Shown here piece after piece: positions 55,357 through 64,000 of a stretch of 64,000 nucleotides of DNA. A program made the position numbers and the translations under genes. The notes beneath the pieces were generated by a model. It was not told the DNA's origin. It saw nothing but the letters and a program-made list of their open reading frames with translations, and ran no database searches. Source of the stretch: Monocercomonoides exilis (lineage: Eukaryota; Preaxostyla; Oxymonadida; Polymastigidae); NCBI GenBank assembly GCA_001643675.2, contig LSRY02000016.1, forward strand, positions 496,001 through 560,000, written 5' to 3'. Every line of letters starts with the position of its first letter. Position 1 is the stretch's first letter.

Positions 55357-57091
55357 ATGGGGCGCTTTTGCGTCGCAATGGTTTGCGACTTTTTCTTCCC
55401 AAATATTGGTGGGGTAGAAAATCATATTTATGAGTTATCTCAGCATCTTTTAATGAAAGGAATCAAGGTTTTTTAAAAAAATTTTTTTATTGATTTGACA
55501 ATTCGAATTTTTTTTAAAAAAAATTAATTTATTAAAAAGGTTGTCGTTGTAACTCATAATTACGGAAACCGTAAAGGAATAAGGTGGTTCAAAAATGGTT
55601 TAAAAGTTTATTACATTCCAAGGCTTTGCGTGTTTCGGCATTCAACCTTTCCAACTTTGATCGGTCCTATCGAATTGCTAAGGGATATATTTATCAGAGA
55701 GCAAGTGAATTTATTTCATGGTCATACAGTTTGATTTTTTTGATTTAAAAAATGATTTGATGCTTGTTTTGTTTTTTCAGTCATATTCTACACTCGTCCA
55801 TGAAGCTATTTTTACTGCAAATCGTATGAAAATACCTTGCTGTATAACTGAACATTCATTGACAGGTTCAGGGGAAATTGGTGCGGACATCATCAATTTT
55901 ATTTGTAGATGGACAGTTGTTGGAGTCGATCAGGTGATTTGTGTATCAAAAGCTTGGTGTGCAATGGCTTTAGCTTGTCTCGCTGTAAACTTAACTGATT
56001 TGTGTTTCCTTTCTTTCTTTCTTTCTTTCTTGTTTCTTTTTTGAATTATCTTTATGTGCTTGCTTTTTAAACAGTCAAAATAATTATGCCATACGAACGA
56101 AAATGGATCCAAATACAATTCAAGTCATTACAAATGCCGTTGATGTGGAACAGTTTTCTCCACGAACAGAAGAAGAAGAAGCTAAAAGAGAAGAAGAGAA
56201 GAGGAGGCAACACAGAGAAAATCATAGTCTGTTTCTTTTGAATATGTTTAAAGTGAATAAAAATGATTATTTTTTTGAACTTCTCTGATACAAAAATATT
56301 TTTTTATTTTCAGTTGTTGTGACTATATTATCTAGATTAACATATCGTAAAGGCACTGATTTAATGATAAGTGTTATTCCACAAATATGTAAGAAATATG
56401 ATTATGTTGATTTTTATATAGGTTTGGTATAATAATTTTTTCAGTAGCAACTTTTATTATCATTTGTTTTTTTGCAAATGTCTAATTAATTCTTTCTGTG
56501 CTTTCAGGCGGTGATGGTGACAGACGAATAGATGTTGAACAAATGATTGAAACAGAGCAGTTGAAAGACAGGGTTATCACATTTGGTAATATTCATCACT
56601 CAAAAGCAAGGGATGTATGAAACATTAGTTTTTGTATATAAAAAGGAAAACTCTTGTGTTAATTCTTATAATTTGTAATTTCTTTTAACATTATGCACGC
56701 AGTTTTTAATCAAGGGAGATATATTTCTGAACTGTTCATTAACGGAAGCTTTTGGAATAGCCATTTTAGAGGCTGCATGCTCAGGACTTTTTATTGTGGC
56801 AACAAATGTTGATGGAGTACCGGTATGTATTGATTGAACTTATGTCATTTTAAATAAATCGTTATGTTTTTTAAAACTTTGCTGTTTTGTTTTCTGCAAT
56901 TTAAAAATGTTGATTTTTACAATATGCTTTCACATGACAATTATTTGCATGTGCAATTTGAAATGTGCTTTTTTATTTGCAATTATAATTCAATAGGAAG
57001 TGCTACCATCTCACATGATAAAGCTGTGCGATCCAAACACAATTTGTATGATTATATTGCTATGATTTTTTAGTTTAAAATTCATCCAATT

Positions 57092-57166
<75 letters not shown>

Positions 57167-57894
57167 TTCATTCATTCATTCATTCATTCGTTCGTTCGTT
57201 CGTTCATTCATTCATTCATTCATTATTGTCTTTGACAAACACAAAATAGCTGTTTTTTGTGGACTGTCATGGGCGATTGAGAACTTTCACTCCTTCAACG
57301 CTCGAATGTTTCATGATGAGGTTTGTTTGACAATACTTCTATTTCACCATTTTATCTGCATATTTTGGCGCTTTTTGGTTGGAATGCTTTGATTCAATTC
57401 TGTGTTGAATATTACTATTCTTTTCAATTACTATTTCAAAGCTTGTTCCACTTTACAGCTGGGAGGCTATTGCAACGCGAACAATTAGTGTTTATAAGCA
57501 AAGCGTAAATGTTACTCGCAAAAAACCAAATGATTTTATCAAAAGGTTTAATCATATTTTAAAATTGGTTTTTTATTCATAAAACTTTTTTGACTAAAAA
57601 TTCTTCACTATTAATTTTATTAATGAATGTTGATCTTCAAAATCATTTCCATTTCCTTCCTCACTTTTCAGATTTTTCCAGATGGGAGCATTCCCTGGGA
57701 TTTTGTTTTCTCTTCACTTGATCTTCTTCTCAATGATATTTCTGATTATATGTGGTTTGTCTCCTGCGAAGCTCATTGAACCAGCCATTAATTATCCATC
57801 TCCTGTGGATGGCGAAAAAGAGATCGCTCACACATCAAAGAGCAATTGGCGTTTGGAAAAGGAATCTCAGGACAGCTGCATTGGTGTACCGTGA
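55357..57894 (+). CDS. PIGA: PIG-A, catalytic subunit of GPI-GlcNAc transferase
   Basis: Eleven exons: 55357-55467, 55540-55728, 55781-55956, 56075-56226, 56314-56421, 56508-56614, 56703-56822, 56997-57045, 57250-57320, 57442-57545 and 57672-57894. They join to 469 aa (human 484). A GT4 family glycosyltransferase: [74 protein letters not shown], and the E-x7-E motif in [13 protein letters not shown]. Near the end are [10 protein letters not shown] and a C-terminal membrane segment with [11 protein letters not shown] after it. It transfers GlcNAc to phosphatidylinositol on the cytosolic ER face, the first step of GPI-anchor synthesis. It is the most intron-rich gene here. Intron 8 holds a large TTTA/TTCA microsatellite. 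Confidence 0.95.
57091..57224. repeat. TTTA / TTCA / TTCG microsatellite in PIG-A intron 8
   Basis: About 130 nt of tetranucleotide repeats: first TTTA, then TTCA, then TTCG, then TTCA again. It fills most of the 204-nt intron 57046-57249, which explains why that intron is the longest in the gene. The compound order points to stepwise point change followed by slippage. Confidence 0.95.
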
Positions 57895-58668
57895 AAAATG
57901 CGTTATATCAGCTTCTTGCCTTCGCCTTAATGTTTTTACTGAGCAAAAGGTAACTTTGATTGGTTCAAAACTTGAAATGCAATTAATGAATGCATTTTAT
58001 TTATAAAAGCAAGAGATTACAATTGACTTGCTCTGTTTCAATTGGCAGATGAGTTTAAATTTGAAAAATGGAAATGAGTTCAAGTTATGAAATACAAGCC
58101 AGCGAAATTTCATTTTTCATTTTTGAGTAATGTTGGAAAGCAGTTTTGTTCAAGTTTGGAGAAAAGCTGCTTTTTGATTCCAAAATAATCTTTTTTTACC
58201 ACAAACTCAAAAATTCGATTTTTATTTTTATTATAATTAACTTTTATTTTTGTTTGATGATATCCATTAAACTTTTAAACCAATACTAACAAAATTTTAA
58301 CATTTTTTTCCCATTTTAAAATGAGTGAAAATTGAAAGACGAGTTTGTAAAACTATTTGATATTTCATTTGTGAGTTTAAATGTTCAACATATATTCTCT
58401 GTTGCAATTTGCTATCGGCTTCATTTTTTTGATAACACCGCTTATCAATTGCTTTTAAGATAAAATCCTTAATAACCATAAATAAGATTATTCTTCAATT
58501 TAGTTTTCTCAATTTTCTTTCAATAAAAAATAATTATGTAATAACTTAAAATTTTTTTAATTTTTTTGATTTAACTTTCTCAGAAAATATATTCTTAACA
58601 AAGTGTTTCAAGAAAAAAATTTTTAATATGGTTTAAAAATTGGATCAAAAAAGGTTCATTTATTTTGA
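57895..58668. other. Intergenic spacer, PIG-A / importin-alpha-like
   Basis: About 770 bp. AT-rich, with a weak 60-codon open frame on the minus strand (58297-58479) that has plausible codons but no start context, splice support or homology. Nothing else seen. Confidence 0.5.
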
Positions 58669-61600
58669 ATGGAGCCTTTTTGGGATCATAACACCAGAGC
58701 AACTGAGCGATTCAAATCATTTAATAATGAGGATGAAATTATTGGAGTTGGTAAATTTCAATTCAGAAAGGCGAAATCTCAAAAAGATCGATCTCGTGTT
58801 GCAGCGCTCAATAAATTTAGAAAAACTGCACAGCTTAATGACAATGAGGAAAACGCAAGTAATCACGTATGAAAATGTTGATGAGAAAATATAAACTCAT
58901 CTTTTTATGGAAAAATATTCCAGAAACAATTAGTCGAAAAATATCTTTGTGATATTAAAACGGGTGATCCTGTAATGATGCTCCAAGGTGTAACGAACAT
59001 ACGTAAGCTTTTGTGCAAAGTTGATGTTGATAGAGAAGCAAATGATGCGTGCCTCACCTTTGATGCCTTATCCGTTTTTGCAGAATTACTTTTACTAAAG
59101 GACGAGGATACGCTTTACCAAACTTTATGGTGTCTTAATAATATAAGTGTGTTGTTAATTATTAATGCAAGTTAACAACTTCATTTTATCTGCGACGATT
59201 GCTTCATCAACAGCCAGCTTGGAAACAAATTATACAAGAGCAGTTGCATATTCAAAATGCTTTGAACGAATTGTTGCTCTTGCTTATTCACCAAACGAAC
59301 AAATAAGAATTTTAGTATTGATAAGTTATTTTTTCACAGAGAAATTTTTGTTTTAATATAAATGACCCGTATTTTGGTAATACTTTCTTTAGGTAATATG
59401 GTGTTTGGTGAATATTGTTTCGGATTCACCAGATCTTGTGGAATGGTTCATGGCTCAAGGAGCGGATCGTCCAGTACTTAATATATTTTGGGAGATAGTT
59501 CAACAAGAACCGTATTTAGCTGAGATCTTTTCAGAGATTGTGAGTAAATTGGAAAAGCCTCCATCTCAAATATTACCATTTCCTCAATCGGCTCTTTCTT
59601 CATCTTCTACATCTGCATTTCAATCGACTTCATCTTTCCCATCAAGCAGCAATTCTTTCATATCCAACCCTTTACCATCCAATCCATTTCAATCATCACC
59701 TCCTCCTCTGCTTTCCTATCTACTCACGGTGGGGTCCCGCCGTCCATCACTTATCACCCCCAATTCATCTTCCCCTTCGCTTTCTTCTGAATCAACATTT
59801 CAGCAATTGCCAACTCTGAACATTTCATGCGACTCGGACACTGAACTTTCTCTGTTGAAGCGTGTCTCGACTATCCTGAATTGGTGCTCAAAGACACTTT
59901 CTGACAAAATACTGGAAGAGCGCAACAAACACCTTAAGCAGCAGAAGCAGAAGGACAAAAATGTTGCATCTGTTCCAATTAATGGGGGAGTGACTCAATC
60001 GCAAGCGCCTTTTCCTTCTGCTTCATTTCCAGTTTCTCCGCTTGGTGCTGCAAAAGATGACGATCTGTCAGGTGTGACTGACGATGAAATAGAAGCTGCA
60101 CTTCAATCGGTTGAAATGGACAATGGGACAATACGCATCATTGGGTCTTCAGAAACTTCTTCCTCTAATTCTTCCTCTGCATCTTCGTCTGTTCCTTCAT
60201 CATCATCATCTTCTTCTTCTTCATTCACTTCATCTTCCCAACCGCAACTGCAAACATCACCTCTCCAGTGCCCCATATTTCCGTCGCAAGCTGCGGAGTA
60301 TTTTGCAGTCGGGCAGGTGATGATGCAGATTGTGGTGATTGGAGCTGTGCGAGAACAGGATGTGAAGTGTCTGTTAGAAACAGGAAACGTCACAGAAGTC
60401 GACGAAGACAGATGGATCGAAGCGAAGACAGCTGAGCTGGTTGAAGAAATGAAGAAAGAAAGGGAATCGAAAGGAAACAGCAGCAATGGCAGCAGCAACA
60501 TCATGCAATATGCCGAAGGGATGGTTGCGATGGATGATGTGAGTCAGATGAGCACAGAAACGTTTATCAGCCAAGCGGAGATCGACGAGGCACGAAGGAG
60601 ATCCAGCAAAATGTGGATACAAAAGAGGAGAAATGAGACAGCACTGACAAAACGGTACTGTGAGCTGCTGATGAGCGAAGTGAGGAGCATCTTGAAGACT
60701 TCGTTGGACTTTATTGCAGAGTTGTCAATGGACGACGACCCAACAATTTTGGAGGTATTCATCAATTTCTTTTAAAAAAATGCTGTTATTGTAATCATTT
60801 TGCAAATCATTTGTTTCTCTCTTTTTATTCTCCATCTTTCTTAATGAAATATGATTCTCTTTTGAATGTCGCTCACATCCACTCCTATTTCATTCAACAA
60901 TTCAAATATACCATGATGCATCAGCCACTTGTGGTGCTCAATCGTGTTCCACTCCTTGTGTCATTTCTTTCGTTCTCTGATCAGTTTCTGGTGACTGATG
61001 TGGTGGACATCATACGCGCATTGACGTTGGACTCTGAGTGTTGCTCTCTTGTTGTTAAGAGTGAAGGGATACACTACTTGCATCGAGTGTGCTACCCCAC
61101 TGCAAACAGCATCCAAACCATGCTAGCTCGCCAAAGGAGAAAAAAAAGGAAAGGCAACAAGAAAAAGAGCCAAGAAAGTTCTCCTGGGTCGCGAAGTGAA
61201 GCTTTGATTCAGCTGCGCAGGGAACAAAATGATGAGTTGAATGAAAGCGAAAGTAGCTCGGAATATGAATCAAGCGACGATTACGTATCAAATCTGGAAC
61301 GTTCATTGGAGAAAGATGAAGGTGCTGATTCGTTTGAATCAAGAATTGATGGCATTCATCATCTTTCCACCCCGTCCACTCCAGAGAGTGTGCTGTCATC
61401 TGCACTTGAAGCTCTTGGAAACATTGCTGCAAACAGCTGCGAAGACTGCGACTTAGTTGTGGCAGACGGGGTTGCAGCGACAGCCGTTGAATGTCTGGCC
61501 GACTCGCGCCATAAGGTGCGGCAGACTGCACTTTTTCTGCTGAAAAACATGGCTGTTGGTTCTCTGAAGCACATCAAGGTGCTCATTGAATGCTCTGTGC

Positions 61601-62454
61601 ACATTTGGATAGCGCGGATGTGGGTGGCGTCGTCGCGGGCAGACCAGCTGTCGATGCTGCATATTCTCCTGTGGATGATGAGAGGAGGCAGACTGATGGC
61701 AAAGCTGAATCTGCTCGAGCTGACAGACATTGTGGACGATGAAGACGACAATGATTATATGCACGACGAAGATTCACTCAGAACGAAAGATGAAAGCGGA
61801 ATGGTGATTGATGGTGCTTCTTATGGGAAAGGGGTCGGAGATGCAATCCCCAAAAAGAGATGGAATTTCAAGGACTCTGGAGAAGAGCATCAGCGAGATG
61901 AGATGCAATTCTTGGTGAAATATTTTTCTCTTATTTCTGATTCTGATTATGTCGAAGTTAATGGACCGAAAAAATCCATAACAGAAATATTTCTGAATAT
62001 TGACAAATTTGCTATAAAAAATGATTCATTTACTGATTATGATAATGTCGTTCTAAACCAATTAGGTGATTCAACAGCGATGTTTGAATACATTGCTGAT
62101 GCGATGAAAAACTCCTCATCACCCAAAGTCAAAGGTGCAGCAAAGCACATCTGGAACTCTTTTATTCAGCCTTATCAGATTGCACAAGAATCAGGAATGG
62201 ACGACGGAGCATACAACACAATTCACATTGACCCTGAAACGCCTTTTCAGATTATGAACTCTTTCGAGGCCAATTACATCTCAAGTGGAAATGAAATGTC
62301 TGGCTCTGCTAATCTTCTGGCACAAAAAAGTCTCGAAGAAGAGATGGAAATGAAAAAAGCGCAGGAAGCAGCAGAAGCAATGCTGAATGAGTATGCTGCT
62401 GACAATGCAAATGACGATCCAGATCTGCTTCAGTATCAAATGGACATTGAGTAA
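58669..62454 (+). CDS. KPNA: Importin-alpha-like ARM-repeat protein, expanded
   Basis: Exons 58669-58866, 58924-59150, 59218-59314, 59393-60754 and 60925-62454 join to 1137 aa, about twice importin alpha. The N-terminus is IBB-like (ERFKSF, FRKAKSQKDRSRVAAL, NKFRK). ARM repeats follow with the Trp/Asn pairs that line the NLS groove (TLWCLNNIS; VIWCLVNIVSDSP), spaced exactly one repeat (42 residues) apart. Later repeats (ALEALGNIAANS, FLLKNMAVGS) have lost the Trp. Inserts are a Ser/Pro-rich stretch (about 233-466), a basic/acidic stretch (about 690-780) and an acidic one near nt 61725-61860. It probably adapts NLS cargo to importin beta, whose gene is also in the window. The divergence leaves room for a relative with a different cargo. 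Confidence 0.7.
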
Positions 62455-63248
62455 ACTCAGATAGAATCTCAAGATTTTAGTGAAATCAGCACAATTCACG
62501 CTCACATTCCATATTGAGTTTTATCTAAAACATTTCGCTCACTTCATTTGTTTTGTTGTTTTTCTCATTTTTTTTCCTTTTAATTGATAAACATGGAAGA
62601 CTTCGCAAGCAGGAAGGTCATATTGTGTTTACATTTTGTCTGGGTTGAAAAGTTTTCAAGTCGTATGAAAATCGAAGGAAAAAATCTATTAAATTGCGTT
62701 AATTGTTGTGTAATATCAAAGGAACATGAAATAAAAAAAGTGAATTTTCCGTTTTTGTTTCATGTTTAATGAACATCGATCAATTAGTTTTTTAATAAAG
62801 AACATTAGTCAATATCTCAAAAAATGATATTTTGTTTTTCGCTTCAATTGATAAAAATATGATTTTTTGATAACAAAAAATTTTCAGATGTTTGCCTCTT
62901 TTTTTCCAAATAATCTTTTCAAAAATATTCCTTTTTTGCACGCAATTATTTTTTCTTTTTGTTTGTATGTAACAAAAACATTGAAAGGAAACAAAATGAT
63001 TCCAAACGAAAAGCAAAAAAACGGAAACATAACAAGCAAGAAAATGTGCTGTTTCGGTTTTCGAAAAGTTAAATTTAATTGAAAATGAAAGACTAATAAT
63101 ATGAATAGTTTATTATTTTGCGGTTAATTTTATAAAATGCAAACCTTCTTTTTTTGTTCATTTTGAAGGCTTTCTAAAGACAATCTCATTAACAGCTTTC
63201 TCTCCAAATATTCTAAAAATTCATTTCACAAATGTTTAAATACATAAA
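62455..63248. other. Convergent spacer, importin-alpha-like / RFT1
   Basis: About 800 bp, very AT-rich, between two 3' ends. Short open frames (62584-62769 plus, 62792-63016 minus) look random. No RNA gene seen. Confidence 0.55.
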
Positions 63249-64000
63249 TTATAAGAATGCATACAATACAAATAGATAGCCTATTCCAAGCAATCCTGCA
63301 AATCCAACATAAATCGCTTCTCTTTTAAAGGGCAGAAGAGCGTCGTGTGGAAAACTAACAATAGTTCCGTCCATTGTTGATTGCTTTATCAAGAATTTCT
63401 TCAATGAGTAGATTAAAAATGCAGACAAGATCAAGTAAGCGATAACTTTAATCGAAGGAATTGCTCTTCTGATAGCAAAAGAATTTTGATTAGCTTTTCC
63501 TTTAGCACTGTTTTGATTCAAAGATGCTTTCAAAACAAAAGATGCAATTATAATTCTCGTTGTAAAATTGATTATCGAAGCATAAATAAATCCCCTCGAA
63601 CCAAATTTAGTTCCCAGCAGCATACACACCCCGATGTACATCACTGAAGCACCAGCCATAATTGTGTTGTTTATGTGCATAAGCGAAGAAGAAGAAACAG
63701 CTCGTACAAGTGCTTCAAACACACCATTCAGCGCCAGAAGAGGAAGTGAAGAGAGGAACAAGAAACACAAAAGTGAAGTCTCTTCTTTCATCCATTTGCG
63801 TCCCATTGAGACATAAATCATTTCAGAAGATATCGAGGCAGCAAACGGGAAAAACAAGGCTCCAATCAAAAATGCCAGCTTTATGCTTGTTTCTGCAATA
63901 TCAACAACAGCTTTCGAAATTGAAGCAGAGTCATTTTTGGAGGGCATTTCTTTTGATTTCTTTTGTTTGCCTTTAGATTTTTGACTTTGTTGTTCATTTT
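63249..64000 (-). CDS. RFT1: RFT1 homologue, C-terminal part, cut by right edge
   Basis: The frame ends at 63249 and stays open to the edge of the window (upstream for this strand), so the N-terminus and any 5' exons lie outside. Visible residues begin in a Lys/Gln/Ser-rich loop (nt about 63925-64000). Several membrane segments follow: KLAFLIGALFFPFAASISSE, LLCFLFLSSLPLLALNGVFE, the AGASVMYIGVCMLLG stretch, and the final two helices. LLALNGVFEALVRA and GSRGFIYASIINFTTRI match the conserved C-terminal half of RFT1. RFT1 is a MOP-superfamily ER protein required for N-glycan assembly on Man5GlcNAc2-dolichol; a direct flippase role is debated. Confidence 0.85.
   Translation of the reverse strand, partial: NEQQSQKSKGKQKKSKEMPSKNDSASISKAVVDIAETSIKLAFLIGALFFPFAASISSEMIYVSMGRKWMKEETSLLCFLFLSSLPLLALNGVFEALVRAVSSSSLMHINNTIMAGASVMYIGVCMLLGTKFGSRGFIYASIINFTTRIIIASFVLKASLNQNSAKGKANQNSFAIRRAIPSIKVIAYLILSAFLIYSLKKFLIKQSTMDGTIVSFPHDALLPFKREAIYVGFAGLLGIGYLFVLYAFL

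Noticed and set aside
57752-58006. 84-codon frame overlapping the last PIG-A exon
   Set aside because: Out of frame with PIG-A, whose own frame continues through the conserved post-membrane segment to the TGA at 57892-57894.
58297-58479. 60-codon minus-strand frame between PIG-A and the importin-alpha-like gene
   Set aside because: Codons look plausible, but there is no flanking splice signal that extends it, no motif, and AT-rich DNA yields such frames by chance.
59147-59171. A 25-nt intron in the importin-alpha-like gene
   Set aside because: A GT-AG pair exists, but using donor 59151 and acceptor 59217 gives a 67-nt intron and an ARM repeat of exactly the expected length. The 25-nt option adds unmatched residues.
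1-64000. tRNA, rRNA, CRISPR, viral or bacterial-type operon signals
   Set aside because: I looked for tRNA T-loop patterns, regularly spaced direct repeats and polymerase or capsid motifs and saw none. Absence by eye is not proof; tRNAscan and Infernal runs would settle the RNA genes.

Overview
The window is nuclear DNA of a eukaryotic protist. Genes are broken by short GT-AG introns (48 to 248 nt in my models, most 50 to 130). All three standard stop codons end genes (TAA in RPS3A, KPNB1 and GOSR1; TAG in WASHC5 and the ELAPOR-like gene; TGA in the giant gene and PIG-A). Spacers are very AT-rich, and exons are clearly richer in GC. Together with the giant beta-helix/transmembrane/pseudokinase protein, this suggests an intron-bearing excavate-type flagellate, perhaps an oxymonad (Preaxostyla, Monocercomonoides-like). 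The lineage is an inference from gene style, not from a marker comparison.

Layout, left to right. 1-2548: gene-poor edge with only weak coding candidates. 2549-14863: one uninterrupted 4104-codon gene for a type I membrane protein with about eight tandem beta-helix modules and a degenerate kinase tail. 16229-20108: an ELAPOR/EIG121-like cysteine-rich receptor. 20810-24705 (minus): strumpellin (WASH complex). 24706-27376: a gene desert with an interrupted inverted repeat. 27377-27922 (minus): a four-exon CBM48 (AMPK-beta-like) protein, divergent from the Golgi Qb-SNARE GOSR1 (28033-29065). 29313-32287: importin beta. 32486-35954: an unrecognised 997-aa protein. 36305-38217 (minus): PAK1IP1/Mak11, divergent from an oversized tRNase Z (38391-43448). 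43742-44711 (minus): ribosomal protein eS1 (RPS3A). 45172-53054: an unrecognised 2310-aa serine-rich protein in eight exons. 53303-54178 (minus): a GT25-like membrane protein, divergent from a coiled-coil gene (54272-55307). 55357-57894: PIG-A in eleven exons. 58669-62454: an expanded importin-alpha-like protein. 63249-64000 (minus): the C-terminal half of RFT1, cut by the right edge.

Exon models were built by hand. I joined exons so that the phase is kept and the protein stays collinear with the family where one is known. The joined lengths fall close to family norms (strumpellin 1170 aa, GOSR1 251, importin beta 898, eS1 266, PIG-A 469), which supports the joins. The identified genes are housekeeping functions: nuclear import (two karyopherins), endosome and Golgi traffic (WASHC5, GOSR1), GPI and N-glycan precursor steps in the ER (PIG-A, RFT1), tRNA and ribosome production (tRNase Z, eS1, PAK1IP1). 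There is no operon logic. Neighbours are often divergent pairs sharing about 90 to 170 bp.

The least ordinary parts are the 4104-aa pseudokinase receptor and the differently composed island inside it, the stand-alone CBM48 gene, the two large unrecognised proteins, the inflated tRNase Z and importin-alpha-like genes, and splice sites that favour GTTTG/GTATG donors and often use AAG acceptors.
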